Positions 50,737-57,836 are shown, numbered from the stretch's first letter. The stretch: 64,000 nt of DNA from Oscillibacter faecalis_A (GCF_029218125.1 NZ_JARFXX010000002.1:124001-188000), one strand, 5' to 3'. Notes: generated from the sequence alone by a model not told the origin. Translations and numbers: made by a program.

Positions 50737-50894
50737 CGTCAAAATACTGCGGTATTTTGACGAGTTGGGGCTGCACCCTGCTGCGCGCACTTACGTTGTT
50801 CGCACACTTGCAGGGTGAGCGGAGTTTTTCCCGCCGCACATGTCGCCGGGAAAAACGGACTCAATTTGTGCAATTCCAGTTGGAATTGCACAAA
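50737..50894 (+). repeat. Multi-hairpin intergenic element F
   Basis: Between ackA and mnmM. In order: a perfect 11-bp hairpin CGTCAAAATAC (50737-50747 with 50752-50762); CACCCTGC pairing with GCAGGGTG (50774-50781 with 50810-50817) around CACTTAC and TTCGCACAC; a 10-bp hairpin GTTTTTCCCG (50824-50833 with 50847-50856) with loop CCGCACATGTCGC; and a perfect 14-bp hairpin TTTGTGCAATTCCA (50865-50878 with 50881-50894). Element D (33546-33714) has the same order and the same 13-nt loop with compensated stem changes. Confidence 0.6.
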
Positions 50895-50906
50895 GATGAA
50901 GACAAG

Positions 50907-50937
50907 AAAAGGGACTCTCGTTGGAGGGTCCCTTTTT
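50907..50937 (+). terminator. Terminator between ackA and mnmM
   Basis: AAAAGGGAC pairs with its complement across 50907-50936, followed by TTTTTC. It ends ackA or element F transcripts 25 bp before the mnmM start. Confidence 0.8.
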
Positions 50938-50961
50938 CAATACGGAGGGGGGAAATCATTG

Positions 50962-51516
50962 ATGCAGCTCAATACGCTGAGCATGGTGCATGACTTCCTG
51001 ACGCGGACGGTGAAGCCCGGAAGCGTCTGCGTCGACGCCACGGCGGGCAAGGGGCGGGACACTGCCCTGCTTTGCAGGTTGACCGGGAAAGCAGGGCGGG
51101 TGCTGGCCTTTGATATTCAGGAGGAGGCCATCCGGCAGACAAGGGCGCTGCTGGAGGCGGAGGGGTTGTCAGCAGAGGTCGTTTTAGACAGCCACGCCAA
51201 TTTGGAACAGTACGCGGAGCCGGGGACGGTGGACTGCGTGGTGTTCAATTTTGGCCGCCTGCCCGGCGGTGACCCGGCGGTATTTACCCGGGCGGAGACC
51301 TCCGTTGCGGCGCTGGAGGCGTCACTGCGGGTGCTGAAGCCCGGCGGCGCTGTTGCCATCGCCTTGTATTATGGCGGCGCCAACGGCTATACGGAGCGGG
51401 ACGCCGTGCTGCATTGGCTGGAGACGCTGGATGACCGGAAATTTTCCGTCCTCCGCTGCGATTGGGCCAACCGGCGGAACGATCCCCCGGTCCCCATTTT
51501 TATCTGGAAGGAATGA
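50962..51516 (+). CDS. mnmM: tRNA methyltransferase MnmM (YtqB family)
   Basis: 184 residues, a small class I SAM methyltransferase of the YtqB family: VKPGSVCVDATAGKGRDTALL (in part; motif I about 17-30), LAFDIQEEAI (motif II), FNFGRLPGGDPAVFTRAET and LKPGGAVAIALYYGG. Family members methylate nm5(s2)U34 of certain tRNAs to mnm5(s2)U in Gram-positives. GGAGGGG is 14 nt before ATG 50962; a TTG one codon upstream is possible. The longer frame to 50815 runs through a terminator and is rejected. Confidence 0.87.
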   Translation: MQLNTLSMVHDFLTRTVKPGSVCVDATAGKGRDTALLCRLTGKAGRVLAFDIQEEAIRQTRALLEAEGLSAEVVLDSHANLEQYAEPGTVDCVVFNFGRLPGGDPAVFTRAETSVAALEASLRVLKPGGAVAIALYYGGANGYTERDAVLHWLETLDDRKFSVLRCDWANRRNDPPVPIFIWKE

Positions 51517-51530
51517 TCGATTTTTCCGTA

Positions 51531-51559
51531 TTGTCATTGGCGAATGGATTTGCTATCAT
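51531..51559 (+). promoter_or_regulatory. Promoter of the nitrilase gene
   Basis: TTGTCA (51531-51536), 17-bp spacer, TATCAT (51554-51559), 49 bp before ATG 51609. Confidence 0.65.
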
Positions 51560-51608
51560 GAAGCTGTAACGCGGCGCAGAAGCGCCGGTCCAGTCAGGAG
51601 GAATAACT

Positions 51609-52529
51609 ATGAAAGATCTGAAGGATACCTGCCGGGTGGCAGTTGTACAGTGTGCCCCTGTGATGTTTGATAAGAAAGCCAGTACGGAGAAGATGGTGGA
51701 GCTGATTCGCGAGGCCGGCAAGAACGGCGCGGAGCTCATCGTGTTCCCGGAGCTGATTATTCCCTGCTATCCCTACGGCATGACCTTCGGCTTTACCGTT
51801 GGCAGCCGCGATAAGGTGGGCCGCTTGGACTGGAAGCGGTATTATGACAATTCCCTCTGCATTCCCGGACCGGAGACGGAGCTGCTGGGACAGGCCGCCA
51901 AAGAGGCCCATGCCTATGTCAGCATTGGTATTTCCGAGCGGGGTGAGGACAGCGCCACGCTGTATAACTCCAACATCGTGTTCTCTCCCGAAGGCGAGCT
52001 GCTGAACGTGCACCGCAAGCTGAAGCCCACCGGCGCGGAGCGTTTGGTATACGGTGACGCCAATAAGGATTACTTCCCCATTACGGAAACGCCCTGGGGC
52101 CCCATGGGCAACCTGATCTGCTGGGAGAGCTATATGCCCCTTGCCCGCGTGGCGCTGTATCAGAAGGGCATTACCATCTACATTTCCCCCAATACCAACG
52201 ATAACCCAGAGTGGCAGGATACTATCAAGCACATTGCCATTGAGGGCCACTGCTTCTTCATCAACGCCGACATGGTGTTCACCAAGGAAATGTATCCCAA
52301 GGACCTCCATTGCCCGCAGGAGATCGAGAAGCTCGGCGATATTCCCTGCCGCGGCGGCAGCTGCGTGGTGGACCCCTTCGGCCATTACGTGACGCAGCCG
52401 GTGTGGGACAAGGAGGAGATCATCTATGCCGACCTCGATATGCAGCAGGCCATTGCCAGCCGCATGGAGTTTGACGGTGTGGGTCACTATGCCCGCCCCG
52501 ATGTGCTGGAGCTGCGGGTCCACGAGTAA
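51609..52529 (+). CDS. Nitrilase-type carbon-nitrogen hydrolase
   Basis: 306 residues. The Glu-Lys-Cys triad can be placed: E48 in VFPELIIPCYPYG, K137 in VHRKLKPTGAERLVYGD and C171 in NLICWESYMPLAR. The PTGAERLVYGD and CWESYMPLAR pieces are those of branch 1 (true nitrilase) enzymes, which turn nitriles or cyano compounds into acids, rather than amidases or NAD synthetase domains. The natural nitrile in a gut anaerobe is unknown. AGGAGGAATAACT precedes ATG 51609. Monocistronic. Confidence 0.9.
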   Translation: MKDLKDTCRVAVVQCAPVMFDKKASTEKMVELIREAGKNGAELIVFPELIIPCYPYGMTFGFTVGSRDKVGRLDWKRYYDNSLCIPGPETELLGQAAKEAHAYVSIGISERGEDSATLYNSNIVFSPEGELLNVHRKLKPTGAERLVYGDANKDYFPITETPWGPMGNLICWESYMPLARVALYQKGITIYISPNTNDNPEWQDTIKHIAIEGHCFFINADMVFTKEMYPKDLHCPQEIEKLGDIPCRGGSCVVDPFGHYVTQPVWDKEEIIYADLDMQQAIASRMEFDGVGHYARPDVLELRVHE

Positions 52530-52575
52530 GCGGCGCTTCAAAAGCGCACTCGCATTTTGAGCAAACGAAATCAAG

Positions 52576-52617
52576 TCCCCGGCAGACCGCTGTATTTGCA
52601 GCCTGCCGGGGATTTTT
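52576..52617 (+). terminator. Terminator of the nitrilase gene
   Basis: A 10-bp stem TCCCCGGCAG/CTGCCGGGGA (52576-52585 with 52603-52612) with a 17-nt loop, then TTTTT. I see nothing else in the 100 bp that follow. Confidence 0.87.
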
Positions 52618-52718
52618 ATGCCGTGTTGATTGGGGAAAGGGTGCAGACAGGCAGTCGGGATCACTTTTACAGGAACCCGATTGAAAAGCAACTGAATTTA
52701 TGCCCTGCAAAAGCGATG

Positions 52719-52753
52719 AAAAAACAGGCGCCCGCCATTTGGCGGACGCCTGT
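52719..52753 (-). terminator. Terminator of rplM-rpsI
   Basis: A 13-bp stem with one mismatch, ACAGGCGCCCGCC and GGCGGACGCCTGT (52724-52736 with 52741-52753). On the minus strand it is followed by UUUUU. Confidence 0.85.
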
Positions 52754-52766
52754 AAATCGCAATCTG

Positions 52767-53171
52767 TTAACGCTTGGAGAACTGGGGAGCACGACGGGCG
52801 GCCTTCAGACCGTATTTCTTGCGCTCCTTCATACGAGGATCGCGGGTCAGGAAACCGGCCTTCTTCAAAATGGCGCGGTTATCCTCGCTGGCCAGCAGCA
52901 GAGCGCGGGCCACACCGTGACGCAGAGCGCCGGCCTGACCGGACACGCCGCCGCCGGTGACGGTAGCCACAATGTCCATCTTGCCGGTGTTGCCGGTAGC
53001 CTCCAGAGGCTGACGGACGACCATCTTCAGAGTCTCCAGACCGAAATACTCGTCGATGTCACGGCCATTGATGGTGATCGCGCCGGTACCGTTGGGGAAC
53101 AGATGCACGCGGGCCACGGAGGACTTGCGGCGGCCGGTGCCATACAGATAAGGCTTCTTAGACTGATACAT
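52767..53171 (-). CDS. rpsI: 30S ribosomal protein S9
   Basis: 134 residues. It begins YLYGTGRRKSSVARVHLFPN, continues VTGGGVSGQAGALRHGVARAL and ends GLKAARRAPQFSKR, the conserved basic tail that reaches the P-site tRNA. It is second in the classic rplM-rpsI operon, 14 bp after rplM, and ends at the hairpin at 52724. Confidence 0.98.
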   Translation of the reverse strand: MYQSKKPYLYGTGRRKSSVARVHLFPNGTGAITINGRDIDEYFGLETLKMVVRQPLEATGNTGKMDIVATVTGGGVSGQAGALRHGVARALLLASEDNRAILKKAGFLTRDPRMKERKKYGLKAARRAPQFSKR

Positions 53172-53185
53172 TCTCTTACTCCTCC

Positions 53186-53611
53186 TTACTCCAGCACGAT
53201 GGGCTTCTGAGCCTGCTGCTCATAGTTGGCGTCAGCGTAGATGTGCAGGCGCTTCAGAGAATCCTTGCAGACGGTGTTCCGGGGCATCATGCCGCGGACA
53301 GCCACGCGCATGGCGGTCTCGGGTTTCTCTGCCATCAGGATGCGGTACTTGGTCTCCTTCAGACCGCCGATCCAGCCGGAGTGAGTCCGATAGATCTTCT
53401 GCTCGGGCTTCTTGCCAGTGAGAACGGCCTGACCGGCGTTGATGATGATGACGTTGTCACCGCAGTCGGCGTTGGGGGTGTAGGTAACCTTGGTCTTGCC
53501 GCGCAGCAGATCGGCAGCCCGGACGGCGGTCTTGCCAAGAGGCTTACCGGCGGCGTCCAGGATGTACCACTTGCGCTCGATGTTGGCCTTGTTGGCCATA
53601 AAAGTGGACAT
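53186..53611 (-). CDS. rplM: 50S ribosomal protein L13
   Basis: 141 residues: KWYILDAAGKPLGKTAVRAA, VTYTPNADCGDNVIIINA and VRGMMPRNTVCKDSLKRLHIY are all standard. ATG 53611 with GGAGG nine nt upstream defines the start; the long frame to 53779 runs through the promoter. It is first in the operon with rpsI, behind a structured leader. Confidence 0.98.
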   Translation of the reverse strand: MSTFMANKANIERKWYILDAAGKPLGKTAVRAADLLRGKTKVTYTPNADCGDNVIIINAGQAVLTGKKPEQKIYRTHSGWIGGLKETKYRILMAEKPETAMRVAVRGMMPRNTVCKDSLKRLHIYADANYEQQAQKPIVLE

Positions 53612-53635
53612 GGAACATTTCCTCCGTATATAAAT

Positions 53636-53679
53636 TTGATTTTCTTTACAAATCAAGAGCTCCGGGTTAAAATCGGAGC
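53636..53679 (-). promoter_or_regulatory. Probable L13 leader (autoregulatory 5' UTR)
   Basis: Two short hairpins lie between the rplM promoter and its ribosome site: GCTCCG/CGGAGC (53659-53664 with 53674-53679) and TTGATTT/AAATCAA (53636-53656). Two consecutive stems in this place match the known L13 leader of Firmicutes, where L13 represses its own operon. Confidence 0.55.
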
Positions 53680-53686
53680 AAGGATA

Positions 53687-53715
53687 GTTATACCATGGAT
53701 GTCCGCCGGTGTCAA
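53687..53715 (-). promoter_or_regulatory. rplM-rpsI promoter
   Basis: Minus strand TTGACA (53715-53710), 17-bp spacer, TATAAC (53692-53687), about 76 bp before the rplM start. Confidence 0.8.
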
Positions 53716-53798
53716 CACGATTTTTATTTATATCTTGAAAAGCTCTTAAAAGCTCTGATTTTCTAACGATAGCTCTCAAATTCTGAAAATCGACTTTT

Positions 53799-53835
53799 AA
53801 AAATGCCGCGAGGGGCGTTTAGGCCCTCCACGGCA
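53799..53835 (-). terminator. Terminator of bofA
   Basis: A 13-bp stem with one mismatch and two wobbles (53804-53816 with 53823-53835) and a U run beyond 53803 on the minus strand, shortly after the bofA stop. Confidence 0.75.
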
Positions 53836-53852
53836 GACGGAGCTATGTAGTT

Positions 53853-54116
53853 CTACAGCACCCACTGCGTCAAAAGCAGCAGGACGAAGCCCGGCAGTCC
53901 TAAAATGCCGATGACCAGCGCGTTGAAGGTGTTGAGTCCCAGCGTGATGCCGGTGAGAGCGGCGGTGGCGCGGACGCACCAGAGCGCCGCAAAGCCGAGG
54001 GCGGTGTTTCCGAGGAGTCTGAGGGCCAGCCGCAGCGGCGCACGGAGGACCCGCAGCAGCGTGATGAGAAAAAAGGCCAGCAGCAGACCGGCAATGATCT
54101 TCTGGTTCAGGTCCAT
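53853..54116 (-). CDS. bofA: Pro-sigma-K processing inhibitor BofA family
   Basis: 87 residues, three hydrophobic segments: GLLLAFFLITLLRVL, LGFAALWCVRATAALTG and NTFNALVIGILGLPGFVLLL. The NALVIGILGLPGF ending is the BofA hallmark. BofA holds the intramembrane protease SpoIVFB inactive in the mother cell until the engulfed forespore signals. ATG 54116 lies inside the end of the DUF2508 gene (10-bp overlap) with AGGAGG upstream. The same gene pair (yaaL-bofA) occurs in Bacillus. Confidence 0.88.
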   Translation of the reverse strand: MDLNQKIIAGLLLAFFLITLLRVLRAPLRLALRLLGNTALGFAALWCVRATAALTGITLGLNTFNALVIGILGLPGFVLLLLTQWVL

Positions 54117-54355
54117 AGGGCGCCTCCTCTGACGCTGCCCGCCGCCTCCGGCTCCTGTGCCTTCAGGACACGGAGATAGTAGTCGCAGCGGGCCTTGGCG
54201 GCACTGATGCGGTAAATGCAGGCCTCCACCAGCTCCGGGGCGGTAGCCTGATCGAACTGCCGGTAGGCCAGCGCCAGCTCGCTCTGGGCGTCTCTCAGCT
54301 CGGCGCGCAGGGCTGCCAGCTCCGGGGCAGGGGCGGATTTTCTGGACTGTTTCAT
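54107..54355 (-). CDS. DUF2508 family protein (YaaL-like)
   Basis: 82 residues, acidic/basic helical protein: ELAALRAELRDAQSELALAY and DQATAPELVEACIYRISAAKARCDYYLRV (in pieces) match DUF2508/YaaL, function unknown. GGAGGG lies 6 nt before ATG 54355. It is upstream of and overlapping bofA, as in Bacillus, and divergent from tadA, whose start is 75 bp away. Confidence 0.82.
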   Translation of the reverse strand: MKQSRKSAPAPELAALRAELRDAQSELALAYRQFDQATAPELVEACIYRISAAKARCDYYLRVLKAQEPEAAGSVRGGALWT

Positions 54356-54429
54356 TGCGATCCCTCCATACATCCATGTTACGGAGAGTTTGGACAAATA
54401 TGCCAATATTCATACGGGAGCGTACAAAA

Positions 54430-54927
54430 ATGACCATGCCGAAAGAGGAATTTTATATGTGGGAGGCACTAACGCTGGCCCGGGAGGCCGCAGCGGCGGG
54501 GGAGGTACCGGTGGGGTGCGTCATCGTCCGGGACGGAGCCATTATCGGCCGAGGGCGGAACCGCCGGGAGGAAAAGCAGGCGGTCAGCTCCCATGCGGAG
54601 CTGGAGGCTATGGCACAGGCCAACGCCGCGCTGGGCAGCTGGCGGCTGGAGGGCTGTGAGCTGTATGTCACGCTGGAGCCGTGCCCCATGTGCGCCGGGG
54701 CCATTCTCAATGCCCGCATAGCCCGGGTCTACTACGGTGCGCGGGACAGCGCCTTCGGTGCCTGCGGCGGTGTGACGAACCTTTTCATGGAGCAGTTCCC
54801 CAACCGGCCCGCGCTGGTGGGGGGGATTCTGGCGGAGGAGTGTCAGGCGGTGCTGGCGGATTTCTTTAATGGTCTGCGGCAAAAGCGGCAGGGCGAGGAA
54901 AAAAGCGGTGCTCCTGAATTGATTTAA
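54430..54927 (+). CDS. tadA: tRNA-specific adenosine deaminase
   Basis: 165 residues. Zinc site: H55 and catalytic E57 in SSHAELEAM, C85 and C88 in EPCPMCAGAI. FGACGGVTNLF and the length fit TadA, which deaminates A34 of tRNA-Arg(ACG) to inosine. ATG 54430 (MTMPKEE) has GGGAG 9 nt upstream; a second ATG two codons later is possible, and the frame to 54355 is not. Its terminator is duplicated around element E. Confidence 0.92.
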   Translation: MTMPKEEFYMWEALTLAREAAAAGEVPVGCVIVRDGAIIGRGRNRREEKQAVSSHAELEAMAQANAALGSWRLEGCELYVTLEPCPMCAGAILNARIARVYYGARDSAFGACGGVTNLFMEQFPNRPALVGGILAEECQAVLADFFNGLRQKRQGEEKSGAPELI

Positions 54928-55032
54928 TACTTTTGTAACAACTGCTGCTGGTTTGCTTAATAATTCTTCGGTATCTTAATACTTGCAAGAGACAAAACTT
55001 CTTTTCATCCAATCTTCCCAATCATATGCGAG

Positions 55033-55064
55033 AAGGCCGCCGTGAGGCGGCCTTTCCGTATTTT
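55033..55064 (+). terminator. tadA terminator, upstream copy, beside element E
   Basis: A 9-bp stem AAGGCCGCC/GGCGGCCTT with GTGA loop (55033-55054), then TCCGTATTTT. The segment 55036-55064 recurs at 55183-55211 with one difference in 29 bp. Confidence 0.8.
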
Positions 55065-55182
55065 AGGAGACTTCGGTAGAAGCATGGCCTGCGCGGTCGG
55101 AAGGGAAGGGCGTGTGCGGGAAACCCATCAGGGGTTCCCTGCACAATTTTAATAACGGCTCTAAAATTTTAAAAATTTTGGA
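55065..55182 (+). mobile_element. Diverged terminator-inserted element E
   Basis: 118 bp between two copies of the tadA terminator. It begins (after AG) GAGACTTCGGTAGAAG, comparable to GAGACTGTCGATCAAG of copy A. Over 52 nt (55102-55153 against 6533-6584) 40 positions agree, including GGGAAACCCA and CCCTGC. It ends in an AT-rich hairpin (55157-55185), like copies A-C. The right terminal sequence CGACACGCTG is not kept. It is an older or distinct member of the same family. Confidence 0.6.
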
Positions 55183-55211
55183 GCCGCCGTGAGGCGGCCT
55201 TTCTGTATTTT
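55183..55211 (+). terminator. tadA terminator, downstream copy, beside element E
   Basis: GCCGCC-GTGA-GGCGGC stem-loop followed by CTTTCTGTATTTTT, the second copy of the 29-bp unit at 55036. Confidence 0.75.
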
Positions 55212-55298
55212 TGGCACTTTTAAACGCAAACTCTACGGTGCGTTCATTGCGCGGCGGTACCCGATATGCTGCAGTAGGCGGGAAAGGGAGGTGGTCCC

Positions 55299-55802
55299 AT
55301 GGATCAGATGAAAACCGGCAGGCTCATCCGCACCCTGCGCCGGCGCGCACCGGATATCGCGCTGCTTCCTTCCTTATCGGAGGCGCTGGGGGTGGATACA
55401 AAAGCCCTCCTCCGGGGCGATTTGGAGGAAAATGAAATGACCAACGGAAATATGAAAAGGACCCGCTTTTACGTCTGCCCGGACTGCGGAAGTCTGCTGC
55501 TGTCCACGGAGAGCGTAGAGCTGACCTGCTGCGGCCGGCGGCTGTCACCCCTGCCGGTACAGAAGGCGGAGGGTGAGGACCGGCTGGATGCCGTGCTCAG
55601 CGATGGGGAGTGGTACATCACCGGCCGTCACGAAATGCGCCGGGAGCACTATATATCCTTTCTGGCGTTGCTCTCCGGGGATACGGTGCTAATAAAGAAG
55701 CTGTACCCGGAGTGGGGGCTGGAGGTCCGCCTGCCCCACATCCCTAACGCCACGCTGCTGTGGTACTGCACGGAGCACGGCCTCTTTTCCCAAGCCCTAT
55801 AG
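55299..55802 (+). CDS. XRE-type regulator relic with zinc-ribbon-like C-terminal domain (HTH core deleted)
   Basis: 167 residues. It starts MDQMKTGRLIRTLRRR, the usual first helix of clostridial XRE regulators, but then jumps straight to APDIALLPSLSEALGVD, which normally follows the helix-turn-helix. About 26-30 residues covering the recognition helices appear to be missing, in frame. The C-terminal domain is complete: FYVCPDCGSLLL with ELTCCGRRL (cysteine pairs) and REHYISFLALLSGD, KLYPEWGLEVR and EHGLF. DNA binding is therefore doubtful. GGGAGGTGG lies before ATG 55299. It may be a pseudogene-like remnant or a non-DNA-binding variant. Confidence 0.7.
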   Translation: MDQMKTGRLIRTLRRRAPDIALLPSLSEALGVDTKALLRGDLEENEMTNGNMKRTRFYVCPDCGSLLLSTESVELTCCGRRLSPLPVQKAEGEDRLDAVLSDGEWYITGRHEMRREHYISFLALLSGDTVLIKKLYPEWGLEVRLPHIPNATLLWYCTEHGLFSQAL

Positions 55803-55818
55803 GGAAGAACCGCAGACA

Positions 55819-55859
55819 AAAAGAGCGCCCACGGAGCTTTGCTCCATGGGCGCTCTTTT
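55819..55859. terminator. Bidirectional terminator before trxB
   Basis: A 19-bp stem with one mismatch, AAAAGAGCGCCCACGGAGC (55819-55837 with 55841-55859), A and T tracts on both sides, between convergent genes. Confidence 0.88.
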
Positions 55860-55862
55860 AGA

Positions 55863-56813
55863 TTAGATCAAGCCGCTTTTCCGCAGATATTTTTCTGCCT
55901 GCACGGCGGCAATGGCACCGTCCGCGGCAGCGGTCACCACCTGCCGGAGACTCTTTTTCCGAATGTCTCCGGCGGCAAATACGCCGGGGAGCTTCGTGTG
56001 CATCTCCTCGTCCGTGACAAGATACCCTCCGTCCGTGTCCAGCACATCGGCAAACAGCCGGGAGCTGGGCTGGAAGCCCAAAAAGCCGAACAGACCGAAG
56101 AAACCGTCCTGCCGCTCCGCCTGCACTACGGTCTCCGCGCCGCTCTCCGTATTTTTCAGCACCATGCGGTCTAAAACGGCGCTGCCGCTGCCGCCTACCT
56201 CCGCCACAGCGGTGTTCCAGAGAATATGGAGCTTCGGCTGGGCAAATGCCCGCTCCTGCAATGCCTTGGGGGCCGACAGACGCTCCCGTCCGCACAGCAG
56301 CGTCACCTCCCGGGCAAAGCCGGTGAGATACAGCGCCTCCTCCACGGCGATGCTGCTGCTGCCGGCCACATAAACGGCCTTGTTCCGGAAAAATCCGGCG
56401 TCACAGGTGGCGCAGTAGGAAATGCCCCGCCCAACGTACTGCTCCTCATTTTTGCAGCCGATGGGCCGGGGTGTGGCCCCGGAGGCCAGAATGACCGCGT
56501 GGGCCCGATAGGTGTTCTGAAGTCCCGCCAGGGTCTTGACCGTACCGGTCAGCTCTGCCGAGCGGATGACATCCCGGGCCCGCACAGCCCCGAAGCGCTC
56601 CGCCTGCGCGGACATCCGGGCGATGAGGGCAGCGCCGGACTCGCCCTCCAACTGACCGGGATAGTTTTCAATTTCATCCGTCAGGGCGATCTGTCCACCG
56701 TCCTGCCCCTGCTCAAGGAGCAGCGTGTTCAGCCCGGAACGCCCGGCATACAGGGCGGCAGTCAGGCCCGCAGGCCCCGCGCCCAAAATCATCACATCAT
56801 AAATCGTGTTCAT
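55863..56813 (-). CDS. trxB: Thioredoxin-disulfide reductase
   Basis: 316 residues. FAD site ILGAGPAGLTAALYAGRSG (about 9-27), redox pair C134-A-T-C137 in ISYCATCDAGF, second nucleotide-binding loop VYVAGSSSIAVEEALYL and C-terminal GVFAAGDIRKKSLRQVVTAA. The NADPH-binding loop reads GSSSIA rather than the usual GGGxxA, a small deviation that could affect the cofactor used. It reduces thioredoxin. AAAGGAGC precedes ATG 56813. Confidence 0.92.
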   Translation of the reverse strand: MNTIYDVMILGAGPAGLTAALYAGRSGLNTLLLEQGQDGGQIALTDEIENYPGQLEGESGAALIARMSAQAERFGAVRARDVIRSAELTGTVKTLAGLQNTYRAHAVILASGATPRPIGCKNEEQYVGRGISYCATCDAGFFRNKAVYVAGSSSIAVEEALYLTGFAREVTLLCGRERLSAPKALQERAFAQPKLHILWNTAVAEVGGSGSAVLDRMVLKNTESGAETVVQAERQDGFFGLFGFLGFQPSSRLFADVLDTDGGYLVTDEEMHTKLPGVFAAGDIRKKSLRQVVTAAADGAIAAVQAEKYLRKSGLI

Positions 56814-56975
56814 GGAAGCTCCTTTGTTTCTCCGGCGGCAGGGCCGCCGATTCTTTTTTCATATTAAAGCATGTCCCTGTGTGAAAAATCAAGCCCCTCT
56901 CATTTAAAAATATGGCGTTTGAAAAATTTACGTTGCTTTTTGAGGAATGGGCGGTTAAAATAAGAGTAGATTTTT

Positions 56976-57152
56976 GGCAGAGTAGAAGTGCGCGTGTCGG
57001 CCTACGGGCCGCAGTGCCGGCGGAACGGGGAGTTGTCCGCCGGACGAAAGGAAATTACCGCAGTGCGCACTTCGCATCCCGCTGCCGCATTCCGGAACCG
57101 GCAGCGGGGCTGCCGGCCTCCTCTGTGCGGCGTTGCTGCCGACAGAAGGAGG
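56976..57152 (+). promoter_or_regulatory. THF riboswitch with ribosome-site-masking hairpin
   Basis: The aptamer spans 56976-57086. P1 is GGCAG/CTGCC (56976-56980 with 57082-57086), followed by the conserved GAGTAGA; P2 is AGTGCGC/GCGCACT; P3 is CCGGCGG/CCGCCGG. GACGAAAGGAAATTACCGC and TCGCATCCCGCT supply the conserved joining and 3' pieces (GCATCC) of THF-I riboswitches. Downstream, CCTCCTCTGT (57117-57126) can pair with ACAGAAGGAGG (57142-57152), which contains the ribosome site of folT, suggesting translational control. The rest of 56814-56975 shows nothing clear. Confidence 0.85.
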
Positions 57153-57160
57153 ATTTTTTT

Positions 57161-57730
57161 ATGGAAACGCATCCCCTGACCCATGCTTACTGGCAAAGCG
57201 CCGCCGGTGAGCTGCGAGACGTCCGCAAGCTGACGTTTGCCGCGCTGTGCATGGCGCTGTGCATCGCTCTGTCCGCGCTGCCCTCCGTGCCCCTTTGGGG
57301 CGGCGCCCGCATCACGTGGGGCTTTCTGGCCCGCTCTGTCTGCGCGTGGGTCTGCGGCCCGGTGCTGGGACTGGTCTTTGCCTGCGCGGAGGACCTTTTG
57401 AGCTTTTTCCTCACCGGGGGCGGCGGTTATCCCTTTTTCCCCGGCTATACCCTGACCACCATGCTGGGCGTTTTTCTATACGCACTGTTTTTCTACAAGT
57501 CGAAAATTACGGTTCGTAGAGTTTTTTTTGCGAAGCTGCTGACCAATATCGAAAACGTGACGCTGGGCGCGCTGTGGATGGCGCTTCTCTCCGGCAAGGC
57601 GTGGTACGTTACCGCCGCCGGCAGCGCGGTGAAAAACCTGATCTGCCTGCCGTTCCAGACGCTTCTGCTGATGACGCTGTTCACTGCCCTCCGGCCGGTG
57701 CTGGCGAGGGCGGGGCTTATTGAAAACTGA
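57161..57730 (+). CDS. folT: Folate ECF transporter S component
   Basis: 189 residues, about six membrane helices. RKLTFAALCMALCIALSALP (about 24-43) starts helix 1; LLSFFLTGGGGYPFFPGYTLTTMLG contains the family's loop residues for pterin binding. A THF riboswitch directly upstream supports folate as the substrate. AAGGAGG lies 9 nt before ATG 57161. Energising ECF subunits are not in the window. It ends at a strong terminator at 57743. Confidence 0.87.
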   Translation: METHPLTHAYWQSAAGELRDVRKLTFAALCMALCIALSALPSVPLWGGARITWGFLARSVCAWVCGPVLGLVFACAEDLLSFFLTGGGGYPFFPGYTLTTMLGVFLYALFFYKSKITVRRVFFAKLLTNIENVTLGALWMALLSGKAWYVTAAGSAVKNLICLPFQTLLLMTLFTALRPVLARAGLIEN

Positions 57731-57742
57731 AACACGCTCCGG

Positions 57743-57774
57743 CGCCCCTGCCCTCCCCGGCAGGGGCGTTTTTT
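57743..57774 (+). terminator. Terminator of folT
   Basis: A 10-bp stem CGCCCCTGCC/GGCAGGGGCG (57743-57752 with 57759-57768), CTCCCC loop, then TTTTTT. Confidence 0.95.
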
Positions 57775-57836
57775 GCCGCGGGTGCGGAATTTAAAATTTC
57801 CCCGTGGTTTGTTCACAAATTGTTTACCTTGGCCCA

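Noticed and set aside
54430..54927. Possible frameshift or fusion in tadA because of a long upstream frame to 54355
   Set aside because: The upstream codons overlap the divergent DUF2508 start region and promoter; the normal-length enzyme begins at 54430 with a ribosome site.
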